Shown piece after piece: positions 36,888 through 45,413 of a DNA stretch of 64,000 nt; position 1 is the first letter of the stretch; every line of letters starts with the position of its first letter. The stretch is taken from assembly GCA_029269125.1 (NCBI GenBank), contig JARHXX010000013.1, forward strand, positions 1-64,000. Direction: 5' to 3'. This DNA is from Kiritimatiellaeota bacterium B1221 (GTDB lineage Bacteria > Verrucomicrobiota > Kiritimatiellia > SS1-B-03-39 > UBA6053). A program made the position numbers and the translations under genes. The notes under the pieces are model-generated. The model saw only the letters and a program-made list of their open reading frames with translations, was not told the DNA's origin and did no database searches.

Positions 36888-38530
36888 TGTCTACTGAAAA
36901 ATCAACGAAACCTGTACTGCAGGTCAAAAATTTATCCGTCAGCTTTCATACCGAAGACCGAAGCGTTCAGGCGGTCGATAATGTCAGCTTTGAGGTGAAC
37001 CCGGGGGAAGTGCTGGGCTTGGTCGGTGAATCGGGTTCGGGGAAAACGGTTACCGGCATGTCGATTTTGCGTTTGGTGCCTTCTCCGCCGGGACGTTACG
37101 ATGGCGGGCAAATCCTGTTTGACGGCATGGACATTCTGAAGCTCAGGCCTGAAGAGTTACGCACCATCCGCGGATCCCGGATTTCGGCCATTTTCCAGGA
37201 ACCCATGACCGCTTTGTCTCCGTTGAAAACCATCGGAGACCAGCTTAAAGAGCTCCTGGATTTGCATCGGCCGGAGATGAATGAAAAGGCGAAAGTGGCC
37301 ATGGTCATCGAATGGCTGACCAAAGTGGGAATACCGGATGCGGAAACTCGAATGCATGCTTTTCCGTTTCAGTACAGTGGCGGAATGCGTCAACGGGTGA
37401 CCATCGCCATGGCGCTGATGCTTGAACCGGAGCTGGTGATCGCAGATGAACCGACCACTGCGCTGGATGTGACTCTGCAGGCGCAAGTGTTTGAGTTGAT
37501 GATGGAGATGAAGTCGGATAAAACATCGATCATTTTTATTACCCATGACATGGGTGTGGTGTGGGAACTTTGTAACCGCGTATTGGTGATGAAGAAAGCC
37601 CAATTGGTGGAGGAGGGGGAAACGGAGTCTCTGTTTTCAGCTCCCCGGGATGCCTACACGCAAAAGTTGCTGCATGCGGTCCCACGCCTGGATGATGTGC
37701 CGGCGCGGAGTCTGCCTGATTTTGAGGCGCCGATACTTTCTGCCCGGAATTTGCAAACCTGGTTTCCGGTGAAGAAAGGCATTTTTGCACGCACCGTCGA
37801 TCATATTAAAGCCTTGGACGGGGTGAGTTTCGATCTGCATCCCGGGGAAACGCTCGGGGTGGTGGGTGAGTCCGGCAGTGGCAAGTCGACCTTGGGACGG
37901 ACTTTGATTGGTTTAGAGAAATCTACCGGTGGGTCGTTTACTTATGAAGGACAATCCCTGCAGAATTTGAAACATCGGGATTGGCGGATGGTTCGCCGTG
38001 ACATGGGGATGATTTTCCAAGATCCGTATTCCAGTTTGAACAGCCGGATGAAGATTCTCACCTTGTTGACGGAAGCGCCGATTGTGCATGGGCTCCTGAA
38101 CAAACCGGATCCTGATTTTGCGGCCACGTGTCTGGAAGAAGTGGGGTTGGATGCGGATATGATGCATCGCTATCCGCATGAATTTAGTGGCGGGCAGCGT
38201 CAGCGGATTTGCATCGCCCGTATCCTTGCGCTAAAACCCAAATTGATCATTTGCGACGAAGCGGTGAGTGCGTTGGACGTGACCATACAAGCACAGGTGC
38301 TGGATCTGTTGCTCGAATTGCGTGAACGCCACAATTTAGCTTACCTGTTTATTTCACATGACCTCTCGGTGGTCAAACGCATCTGCGACAATGTGTTGGT
38401 GATGCAGCAGGGAAAAGTGGTGGAACAGGGTAGTCCCACTCAAGTGATTGATTCGCCGCAGCATGCCTACACGCAGAGCCTCATTCAGGCGGTGCCTTCC
38501 CCGGGGGACCTCCAGCGGCGCCGCTGCTGA
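36887..38530 (+). CDS. yejF: YejF-like double ABC ATPase
   Basis: 547 residues with two complete ABC domains. The first has Walker A GESGSGKTVTG, signature YSGGMRQRVTIAMAL and Walker B LVIADEPTTALD. The second has GESGSGKSTLGR, FSGGQRQRICIARIL and LIICDEAVSALD. This is the fused OppDF/YejF layout that powers the importer. The start shares a base with the YejE stop (TGATG). Followed by two hairpin repeats that may end the operon. Confidence 0.93.
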   Translation: MSTEKSTKPVLQVKNLSVSFHTEDRSVQAVDNVSFEVNPGEVLGLVGESGSGKTVTGMSILRLVPSPPGRYDGGQILFDGMDILKLRPEELRTIRGSRISAIFQEPMTALSPLKTIGDQLKELLDLHRPEMNEKAKVAMVIEWLTKVGIPDAETRMHAFPFQYSGGMRQRVTIAMALMLEPELVIADEPTTALDVTLQAQVFELMMEMKSDKTSIIFITHDMGVVWELCNRVLVMKKAQLVEEGETESLFSAPRDAYTQKLLHAVPRLDDVPARSLPDFEAPILSARNLQTWFPVKKGIFARTVDHIKALDGVSFDLHPGETLGVVGESGSGKSTLGRTLIGLEKSTGGSFTYEGQSLQNLKHRDWRMVRRDMGMIFQDPYSSLNSRMKILTLLTEAPIVHGLLNKPDPDFAATCLEEVGLDADMMHRYPHEFSGGQRQRICIARILALKPKLIICDEAVSALDVTIQAQVLDLLLELRERHNLAYLFISHDLSVVKRICDNVLVMQQGKVVEQGSPTQVIDSPQHAYTQSLIQAVPSPGDLQRRRC

Positions 38531-38543
38531 AATGAGCAGCTGA

Positions 38544-38631
38544 GACTGCGGGACGCAGTCGGTCCGGAGGGCCCGGGTTCCGCGGTTCAGCTGGCTGGAG
38601 GATTTAAGACTGCGGGACGCAGTCGGTCCGG
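38544..38631. repeat. 24-base exact direct repeat with hairpin
   Basis: Two identical 24-base copies at 38544-38567 and 38608-38631, each containing the inverted repeat GACTGC-GGGAC-GCAGTC followed by GGTCCGG. They fill the gap between the convergent YejF-like and sulfatase genes; the second copy ends at the sulfatase stop codon. They may serve as a bidirectional terminator or be members of the genome's GCGGGAC palindrome family. Confidence 0.6.
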
Positions 38632-39966
38632 TCAATTTTCAGTGGGCAGTTGAAAATCATCCTCTGTTTTTTCGATCCATTCTTCCAGAAGGCCATGGAG
38701 ACGCCTGCGGTCTTTCCAGAAAATAGAATTATGGGCAAGATTGGCTTGTTCGTAGGGATCCTCATTGAGGTTGTACATCATCAAGGGCTGGCCTTCGAGT
38801 ACGATGTATTTCCATCCGTCACGGGTGACCACACCGCGCCAGGGGCGGTCGGTGCTGTATCCGTGGCAGGTGGGGGTGACCAGTTGGAGGTAGGCCGATT
38901 CAGGATAAGGTTGCTCGGGTTTCTTTTTGAGTCGCAGTCCTGAATAATCGGTTCCCATCATCCAATCGGGCACATCAATTCCGCACAAACCCAGTGAGGT
39001 GGGGGCGTAATCCACATGGTTCATAGGGATATTATAATCGCCGCACCCATGCTTGTAATAAGGAGTTCCGCCGGCCAGGATACAGGGAACCCGGATGGAT
39101 TCTTCCCAGGGAGAGGTTTTGAGAAATTGACCGTGGGAGCCGTGCATGTCTCCATGGTCGGAGAAAAAGAAGATCCAGGTGTCTTCGGTCAGTCCGGCAT
39201 CATCGAGGGCTTGTCGAATTCTGCCAATATTCCAATCAAAGTTTTCGATCATCGCATAGTATCCGGCCAAATCTTTCCTTGCTTTTTGGGTTACCCGGGG
39301 GATATCCGGAACATTGGGGCGCAGTTCCAGTTCGCCTGAATTATGCATGCCCATAAACTCTTCGGGGGCGGCGTAGGGATTGTGGGGGGGTTGCACCGAA
39401 AGTACGGAAAAGAAGGGTGTGTCCGCATCTGCTTTTTTCTTCAGATCGTCGATAAACAAATCGGTAAGTGCATCCGTTTCGTATCCGGGTAACTTGTAAT
39501 GCACCGCATTATCGCCTTCGCCACCATGCACCCAGCAGTCCCACTGACTGTTATTGTTTTCATATCCGAGCCAGGTCTTAAAATCACCGCGCCGCTCGGG
39601 CGGGACGATATGGTATGCACCGCGGAGGTCGCGTTCATGGTGTCCGTCGACGTGCCATTTTCCAAAGTAGGCGGTGTCATAACCGGCCTCGTTGAATACG
39701 GTGGCGACAGTAGGTAAAGAGGGGTCCAGTTGGACCTCATGTCCGTGTACTGCTTTATTGGGATAGAGTCCGGAGAGCAGGGAGCCCCGGAAAGGGCAGC
39801 ACAGCGGACAGCCCCCAACGGCCTGAGTGAAATTCACACCCTCGACTGATAAACGGTCCATGTTCGGAGTGTGCAGATTAGGGTCTCCTCGGTGGCCCAT
39901 GGCCTGTGCCCGATGTTGGTCTCCGAAAATCCAGATGATATTTTTAGGGGGTTCTGTGGTATCCAT
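38632..39966 (-). CDS. Type I sulfatase without signal peptide
   Basis: 444 residues. NIIWIFGDQHRAQAMGH, formylglycine-site Cys in PLCCPFRGSLLSGLYP (C-x-P-x-R), TAYFGKWHVDG and FFSDHGDMHGSHG are the metal and catalytic motifs of type I sulfatases. Like the sulfatase at 25626, it starts at the metal-binding strand without a leader and carries PLCxPFR, so the two form a subfamily and are probably cytoplasmic. Convergent with the YejF-like gene and divergent from the SGNH esterase at 40074. Confidence 0.88.
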   Translation of the reverse strand: MDTTEPPKNIIWIFGDQHRAQAMGHRGDPNLHTPNMDRLSVEGVNFTQAVGGCPLCCPFRGSLLSGLYPNKAVHGHEVQLDPSLPTVATVFNEAGYDTAYFGKWHVDGHHERDLRGAYHIVPPERRGDFKTWLGYENNNSQWDCWVHGGEGDNAVHYKLPGYETDALTDLFIDDLKKKADADTPFFSVLSVQPPHNPYAAPEEFMGMHNSGELELRPNVPDIPRVTQKARKDLAGYYAMIENFDWNIGRIRQALDDAGLTEDTWIFFFSDHGDMHGSHGQFLKTSPWEESIRVPCILAGGTPYYKHGCGDYNIPMNHVDYAPTSLGLCGIDVPDWMMGTDYSGLRLKKKPEQPYPESAYLQLVTPTCHGYSTDRPWRGVVTRDGWKYIVLEGQPLMMYNLNEDPYEQANLAHNSIFWKDRRRLHGLLEEWIEKTEDDFQLPTEN

Positions 39967-40073
39967 AGCTTTTGTTTTTTGGAATCAGTGGAAAGAATGA
40001 AATGCGAACTTGCACAATTTAGGTATGCAACTTAGAGCCTAGGGCTGTCAATCAAACCCACAATTTTAATCTT

Positions 40074-40643
40074 ATGAAAAAATATTTCCTCATCGGTGAC
40101 TCTATTCGTTTAGGCTATCAGGACACAGTAAAGAAGGAGCTTTTAGATATCGCAGAGCTTTGGAGTCCCGATATCAACGGGGGATCTTCTGAAAAATTGC
40201 GGGCAAATTTGGAGAGCTGGGTTTTGGACCGTCCGGTGGATCTTATTCATATCAATTGTGGATTGCATGATTTGCGTAAGGAGTTTGATTGTCCGGATTC
40301 TTCCGTTTCTTTGTCCGCGTATGGAGAGAATCTTCGGTGGATTTTTGATCTGTTGACCACCAAAACTTCTGCCAAAATCATCTGGGCCAATACCACCCCG
40401 GTGAACCAGGAATGGCATCATCAGAACAAAGGATTTGATCGTTTTTTGGATGATGTGGTTGCGTACAATACCTTGGCGGGAAGTGTTGCCGGTGAATACG
40501 GCATTGAAGTCAACCCGCTTTATTCTGTGGTGGAAGCTGCCGGAAGAGATAACCTGTTGCTTCCCGATGGTGTTCATTACACACCGGAAGGTTATGCGCA
40601 TTTGGGCAAACATGTGGCGGACTTTATTCGGAAAAGGTTTTAA
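40074..40643 (+). CDS. SGNH/GDSL-type hydrolase
   Basis: 189 residues, no export signal. Block I FLIGDSIRLGY supplies the nucleophile Ser, block III NCGLHDL stands where G-x-N-D is usual, and block V DGVHYTPEGY holds the catalytic Asp and His. Such small SGNH enzymes remove acetyl or other ester groups from sugars. It is divergent from the sulfatase (107 bases between) and convergent with a second SGNH enzyme, so both could act on one esterified, sulfated glycan. Confidence 0.85.
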   Translation: MKKYFLIGDSIRLGYQDTVKKELLDIAELWSPDINGGSSEKLRANLESWVLDRPVDLIHINCGLHDLRKEFDCPDSSVSLSAYGENLRWIFDLLTTKTSAKIIWANTTPVNQEWHHQNKGFDRFLDDVVAYNTLAGSVAGEYGIEVNPLYSVVEAAGRDNLLLPDGVHYTPEGYAHLGKHVADFIRKRF

Positions 40644-40722
40644 TCCGTGTGAGGTTTTGGGGGAGGGGTGTGAACTTATTCAGGGTTTCATTAAGGGAGG
40701 CGTATGGCTGCCTGGAGGCCAC

Positions 40723-40790
40723 CCGGTTTCTAAACCGGCGCTCTGGTTTTAAGAGCCTGAACGAACAAACCGGGAGCCTGAGACTCTCCC
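40723..40790. terminator. Hairpins between two convergent esterase genes
   Basis: CCGGTTT-CT-AAACCGG at 40723-40738 is a strong stem followed by GCGCTCTGGTTTT; a second stem GGGAG...CTCCC lies at 40772-40790. They sit between the stops at 40643 and 40828 and are probably terminators for one or both genes. Confidence 0.45.
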
Positions 40791-40827
40791 CGTATGAAAC
40801 CTCGTAAATGAGGGGAGATCGAAGGGC

Positions 40828-41847
40828 TTAGGCGTGGGGGGAAACCTTTTTGATTTCAGATGAAACAAAATCACCGATCTGAATCATCCCGGCGGGAGAG
40901 GGGTGGGTGAGGTCGGTGGTGAGGCCGGTGCGGGGATCCAGCGCTTGTTTGCCGTCGATAAAGTGGGCGTGGGGTTGATTGAGCGCTTTGACTTCTTTCT
41001 CTACAAATTCCCTGATTTCCTGGGCACGGCCTTGGTAGTTGTTTGCTACATCGTTATGGCAGGGGAAGACGCCAACAAAGAAGACGGGCTTGTCCGCATG
41101 GGCGGTGGTGAATTTCCGGATGAGGTTTCGAATATTTGCGTTTGCGGTATCCGGATCGAGTCCCAGCATATTGATCCCGGTTTCGAGTACGGCGTAATCA
41201 AAGTCATTTCGGCTGCAAAGATAGTCGGTCATTTCCGGTTCACAGTGGCAACCGCCCCCTAAACCCAGGTTGATGAGGTCCGCCTCCATATTTCTTGCGG
41301 AGATACCGGCCCAGGTTTCCCGGGAGGTGATGCTGCCTGAACCGTGGGTAATTGACGATCCGTGATGCAGGGCTCTGCGTGCGGGGATATCTCCGGGTTC
41401 GGGGGCGGCGAAATCACCTGTTAAATCAATTCCGCAGATTGCGGCGTGGGTGGGAAAAAGAATTCTTACCAGTTCCGGATGGAAAAGCGGATGGTCGGAT
41501 ACCTTTGCCAAATTGTCATGCACGGGGGCGTTGAATTCAAATTCGTTTTCACCGAGGATGATGGGGACATAGCCATGACTGAAATCACCGAACAGCACTT
41601 GCGCCAGTCCGCCACCGTGTTGAAGTCCCCCGATATCGCAGGTTTGAATTTTGATTTTAAACGAGGGGCTTTTTAATCGGAAGCGCAACTCGCATCCTGT
41701 GCTATGGAAGGCGCGTTCTTTTGCATTGTCGTTGAGGTGAACACGTAAGCTTTCCGGAAGTCGGAGGAGGGTTTCGGGGCCGGTTCCGAGATGCGGAGCG
41801 GTTTCGACAATGTTGTGGAGTTGAATTTCTTCCGGTAGTTCAAACAT
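40828..41847 (-). CDS. Two-domain SGNH/GDSL hydrolase
   Basis: 339 residues, no signal peptide. The N-terminal 160 residues are beta-rich and likely a jelly-roll module as in CE2-type or related esterases. The C-terminal SGNH domain shows block I LHHGSSITHGSGS with the Ser nucleophile, a Gly block LGLGGGCH, block III LETGINMLG and block V DLTHPSPAGM with Asp and His. Acts on acyl esters, probably on carbohydrates. It lies 30 bases downstream of the IclR gene on the same strand and may be co-transcribed with it. Confidence 0.8.
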   Translation of the reverse strand: MFELPEEIQLHNIVETAPHLGTGPETLLRLPESLRVHLNDNAKERAFHSTGCELRFRLKSPSFKIKIQTCDIGGLQHGGGLAQVLFGDFSHGYVPIILGENEFEFNAPVHDNLAKVSDHPLFHPELVRILFPTHAAICGIDLTGDFAAPEPGDIPARRALHHGSSITHGSGSITSRETWAGISARNMEADLINLGLGGGCHCEPEMTDYLCSRNDFDYAVLETGINMLGLDPDTANANIRNLIRKFTTAHADKPVFFVGVFPCHNDVANNYQGRAQEIREFVEKEVKALNQPHAHFIDGKQALDPRTGLTTDLTHPSPAGMIQIGDFVSSEIKKVSPHA

Positions 41848-41877
41848 GATGTTGTTCCTGTCAATATGGGGCTGTTT

Positions 41878-42624
41878 TTAGATTTTTCCTAGTACGTTCG
41901 CACCTTCACGAAGGGTCTTTAGCACGGGGCCGGAGACTTCGTCAAAACGTTCAATCGGAAAAAACGCGCCGAGGGCACCGGTGAGGGTGTGTTCAGGGGA
42001 GAAGATGGGAACGGCGACGGCGCCTAGTTCACGCCTGCTCAGCCAGGGTTTGGTTACTGCACCGCTTTCGCGGATTTCTTTGAGGGAGGCCTGGAAATCC
42101 TCCGGAGAATTAAAAACACTGCGTCCAAATTCGGTGAAAGGGAAGCGGCGTCGTAAAGCTTCCGCCCGGGATTCATCGGCAAAAGCGTGAAAAATAAGCG
42201 CGGTGGCGGCGTCGTAGGGATGGGAAACCTCCCGATCCACCCGCTCTACGACTTTCGGACGTTTAAAGTCCAATCGTAATAGAATGCGCATTTCATCCTC
42301 TCCCGCTTCGGCGTAGACCCAGCCCGTTTGGGGATAGTCTTTTGCCCATTGAAGCATCCTGTCTTTCGCTTGGGTTTGACGTTGATGTAATTGTGCGCGG
42401 GCGGCCATGCGTCCGGGTTCAGGTCCCAGGGTGAATCTTACAGGTTTGTTATGTTTGGTGAGAAATTTTTCCTGAAGCAGGGTGGTTGCTAAATTATGGG
42501 CGGTGGGACGGCTCACATCTAAAAGGTCCGCCATCTCCTGAAGGCTTAAACCTTGAGATGAAGCGGCCACTGCGCGCAGAATTTCAATGCCCCGGGATAT
42601 GCTTTGGTTGGGTGAGTTTTTCAT
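41878..42624 (-). CDS. IclR-family transcriptional regulator
   Basis: 248 residues. The N-terminal winged helix (SISRGIEILRAVAASSQGLSL, then DVSRPTAHNLATTLL) is followed by an IclR effector domain ending in ELGAVAVPIFSPEHTLTGALG. IclR/KdgR-type regulators often control uronate and aromatic catabolism. It is divergent from a decayed SDR, RraA-like and mannonate dehydratase genes, which fits control of uronate breakdown, with candidate operators between. The SGNH gene follows on the same strand. Confidence 0.9.
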   Translation of the reverse strand: MKNSPNQSISRGIEILRAVAASSQGLSLQEMADLLDVSRPTAHNLATTLLQEKFLTKHNKPVRFTLGPEPGRMAARAQLHQRQTQAKDRMLQWAKDYPQTGWVYAEAGEDEMRILLRLDFKRPKVVERVDREVSHPYDAATALIFHAFADESRAEALRRRFPFTEFGRSVFNSPEDFQASLKEIRESGAVTKPWLSRRELGAVAVPIFSPEHTLTGALGAFFPIERFDEVSGPVLKTLREGANVLGKI

Positions 42625-42711
42625 TTGTCAGAATATATGATATTAATAATAGCTTGATATAATGATATAAATCATGATAATGTTAATCTGTCAAATATAC
42701 TGACAAAATAA
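42625..42711. promoter_or_regulatory. AT-rich divergent promoter region with IclR-type palindromes
   Basis: 87 bases, very AT-rich. TGTCA-AATATAC-TGACA at 42689-42705 is a 17-base inverted repeat just 6 bases before the SDR ATG. TTTGTCAG at 42624-42631 is the mirror of CTGACAAA at 42700-42707. ATGAT-ATAA-ATCAT is at 42662-42675. These suit binding by the neighbouring IclR protein, inferred from position and symmetry. Confidence 0.45.
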
Positions 42712-43299
42712 ATGAACTGGATCTCAGAAAACTTTCTTTTAAAACCGGCGACGGCCCGCATGTTGTATCATGAGGTGGCTGTGGCCTTGCCGGTGGTCTG
42801 TGACGTGATTGATATGGAAAGTGTGCAGCAGGCCTGCCGGGAAGTCACGGTAGCCTGGCCGCAGATTGATATTTTGATCAATGGGGCCGGAGGGAAGATT
42901 CCGAAATCGATTACCGACCACAATGCCTTTACCCCCGGAGAGCTGGATGGCAGCAGTTACGGATTTTTTAATATGGAAATGGATGCGGTGCAGAAAGAGA
43001 GGGTGATAAATTTCACTCAGTGGTTGGCCTGTTATTTGGCGCCGGCGGGGATTCGGGTGAATGCGGTGGCACCGGGTTTCTTTTTGAATGACCGCAGCCG
43101 TAAGCTTCTTTTAACTGAGGACGGGGGATTTTCCCCTCGGGGGCAACAGGTGATTCAGCATACCCCGATGGGTCGGTTCGGGGAGGCGCACGAAATGTGC
43201 GGGGCGGTCCGCTGGTTGCTGGATGATGAAGCGGCGGCGTATGTTACAGGAATTTGTGTGCCGGTGGACGGGGGATTCCTCCGTTCTTCCGGTCTTTAG
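42712..43299 (+). pseudogene. Decayed SDR oxidoreductase (fructuronate reductase-like)
   Basis: 195 codons, in frame, against about 275 in the family. It retains MNWISENF at the start, CDVIDMESV, IDILINGAGG, WLACYLAPAGIRVNAVAPGFF, HTPMGRFGEAHEM and VTGICVPVDGGF, all characteristic of SDR mannonate oxidoreductases. The glycine-rich NAD(P) loop normally following residue 11 is missing, and so is the block with catalytic Ser, Tyr and Lys normally lying between the mid-protein helix and the NFTQWLA motif. Both losses are about 40 codons and leave the frame open. It is almost certainly not a working reductase. First in line with RraA-like and uxuA genes. Confidence 0.75.
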
Positions 43300-43333
43300 A
43301 ATTAAGTGTGAACTCAAAACAAAAGGAAAAAGT

Positions 43334-44053
43334 ATGGCTCATAAAATGAAAGTCGATGAATTACAGAATCTCCGCGATACGGTGGAAGAGGTCGAGCTCA
43401 GTATTCCGGTGAAGGAACTCTGTGCCCGATTTGAAAAATTATATACCGGGGCGGTGAATGACGTGATGCGTGAAATGTGTATGCCTTCCCAGGCACTGCC
43501 TCCCGGCATTATGCCCCTGCGCGATGAGATGGTGGTGTGCGGTGAAGCCTTCACGGTGAAAGCGATTAAAGATCCCACCATGGGGGGGGAGTTGGCGTTG
43601 CGGGTGAAAATGCTTGAAGACCTGAAGGACGGAAACGTGGTGATTTGGAATGCCAACGGAGAGGACGAAGCTTCCCATTGGGGGGGGGTAATGACCCAGG
43701 CGGCTATGACACGTGGTTGCCGGGGAGCCATTATTGATGGCGGTATTCGTGACACCAAAGATATTCTGAGCCAGAAGTTTCCGATTTGGTCCAAGTACCG
43801 TACCAGTAATGGTGCGCTGTCCCGGACAAAGCTGGTCGCCTGGCAGGTTCCGATTTTTGTCGGTACTGTGATTATTAAACCCGGCGACATCGTGATGGCC
43901 GATATTGATGGGGCTTTGATCATTCCCCGGAAAATTGCGGTTCAGGTTTTGGAGCGGGCTGAAGGGATTGAATCCAATGAGGAGGAAATCAAAGAGTGGG
44001 TGGCCGCCGGCCTTTCCGCGCAGGAAATTCATGACCGCGGCGGCTACTTTTAA
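43334..44053 (+). CDS. RraA-like aldolase/decarboxylase family protein
   Basis: 239 residues. RraA/4-hydroxy-4-methyl-2-oxoglutarate aldolase fold: YTGAVNDVMREM, a GEAFTVKA segment, and the metal-site GAIIDGGIRDT with Arg-Asp, followed by VGTVIIKPGDIVMADIDGALIIP. Family members cleave or decarboxylate keto acids, and some only bind RNase E. Context (mannonate dehydratase, IclR regulator) suggests a 2-keto acid step in sugar-acid catabolism. The ATG at 43334 has AAAAGG eight bases upstream; longer in-frame starts overlap the pseudogene. Confidence 0.8.
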   Translation: MAHKMKVDELQNLRDTVEEVELSIPVKELCARFEKLYTGAVNDVMREMCMPSQALPPGIMPLRDEMVVCGEAFTVKAIKDPTMGGELALRVKMLEDLKDGNVVIWNANGEDEASHWGGVMTQAAMTRGCRGAIIDGGIRDTKDILSQKFPIWSKYRTSNGALSRTKLVAWQVPIFVGTVIIKPGDIVMADIDGALIIPRKIAVQVLERAEGIESNEEEIKEWVAAGLSAQEIHDRGGYF

Positions 44054-44073
44054 ACCACGAAATTAAGCAGCAG

Positions 44074-44182
44074 AACCACTGATGAAGATGATATTCACTG
44101 ATGTTTCGAAAGGGGGCGGCCTTGAATCATCTCCCCCTGAAAATATTCAGTTCATCAGTATTCGTCATCTTTATCAGTGGTT
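44074..44182. repeat. Long inverted repeat before uxuA
   Basis: AACCACTGATGAAGATGA (44074-44091) and TCATCTTTATCAGTGGTT (44165-44182) are complementary in 17 of 18 positions across an 73-base centre. The CCACTGATGAA word recalls degenerate intergenic repeats common in Verrucomicrobiota and planctomycetes. It could fold in the mRNA leader of uxuA, 12 bases before the ATG, or be a small mobile palindrome. Confidence 0.6.
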
Positions 44183-44194
44183 AAAAAAAGCATT

Positions 44195-45166
44195 ATGAAA
44201 ATTGCTGAATTCCTTCCTGCGACCCCTAACCGTCTGTGGAAATTATCCGCTCAGCTGGGGGTGAAACATGCCATCTGCAAATGTGCGCCTGACCTCACCG
44301 GGCTGCCTGCCATCTGGAATATCGAGAGTCTTAAAACCATCAGGGATCGTTTCGACGGTGCCGGATTTACACTGGATGGGTTGGAAGGCGACCCATTCGA
44401 TATGACCCGAATTAAACTGGGTTTAAAGGGGAGGGATGAGGATATTGAACGGTATCAGCAGATGTTGCGAAACATGGGGCGGTTGGAAATCCCCCTGATC
44501 TGTTACAATTTTATGGCGGGGATCGGCTGGCACCGCAATCAGACGGATGCCCCCGGACGGGGCGGGGCACAGGTGACCCGATTTGATCTGGCGCTTGCGC
44601 CCAAAGACCTCACCGAATACGGGGAAGTCTCTGAGGAGCGGATGTGGGACAATTATACCTATTTTATTCAAAGCGTCATGCCGGTGGCTGAAGAGGCCGG
44701 GGTGAAAATGGGCATGCATCCCGATGATCCGCCTTTGCCTTCATTGCGGGGAATGGGACGGATTTTGTATAGCCCCGAAAATTTTGATCGGGCCTTGTCG
44801 TTGGTGGACAGTTCCTGTCACGGGGTGACCTATTGTCAGGCCAACTTCGGGCTGATGGGGGCGGATCATGCGAAATGGATTCCGCATTTCGGAAAGAAGA
44901 ATAAACTCTTTTTTGTGCACTTCCGCGATGTGAAGGGAACGGCGGAATGCTTTGATGAGACCTTTCATGACGAAGGACCCGCCAATATGGTGGAAGTGCT
45001 GAAGCTGTACCATGAGAGCGGATTTGAGGGCCCGATCCGGGTGGATCATGTACCCAGTATGGCCGGAGAAGCCAATGATCAGCCGGGTTACGGAGATTTG
45101 GGGCGCCTGTTTGCTATCGGGTATCTCAAAGGAATTTTGGAGACTCTGGGCGTGCCGTTTGAATGA
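44195..45166 (+). CDS. uxuA: Mannonate dehydratase UxuA
   Basis: 323 residues from the ATG at 44195. Dehydrates D-mannonate to 2-keto-3-deoxygluconate in glucuronate catabolism. A TIM barrel with metal ligands in MGMHPDDPPLP, VTYCQANFG, FVHFRDVKG and RVDHVPSM, all typical of UxuA. It is shorter than E. coli UxuA (394), like other compact homologues. The expected partner, a fructuronate reductase, is the decayed SDR two genes upstream, so the pathway may use another reductase or take up mannonate by a different route. Confidence 0.9.
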   Translation: MKIAEFLPATPNRLWKLSAQLGVKHAICKCAPDLTGLPAIWNIESLKTIRDRFDGAGFTLDGLEGDPFDMTRIKLGLKGRDEDIERYQQMLRNMGRLEIPLICYNFMAGIGWHRNQTDAPGRGGAQVTRFDLALAPKDLTEYGEVSEERMWDNYTYFIQSVMPVAEEAGVKMGMHPDDPPLPSLRGMGRILYSPENFDRALSLVDSSCHGVTYCQANFGLMGADHAKWIPHFGKKNKLFFVHFRDVKGTAECFDETFHDEGPANMVEVLKLYHESGFEGPIRVDHVPSMAGEANDQPGYGDLGRLFAIGYLKGILETLGVPFE

Positions 45167-45413
45167 TGAATCCTCCTGAGAGGGGATTGCATTTTGATGC
45201 AGATCGCCACTGCGTCCACTTTTGGATGCTGCGGATCCGTTAGGCCAGAGGGAGGGAGTGTCAGAGAGCTGAAGCGGCCGCAGACCTTTTGAATCCTTGC
45301 TGAGGCGCCTCTTTCCCTTGTTGAATAATTACTTTAATAGGTAAATAGTCAAGGATTTCCATTGAAGCGAAATGAATATCCATTAGCATAACTGTAACCC
45401 TTGGAGCCCATTT

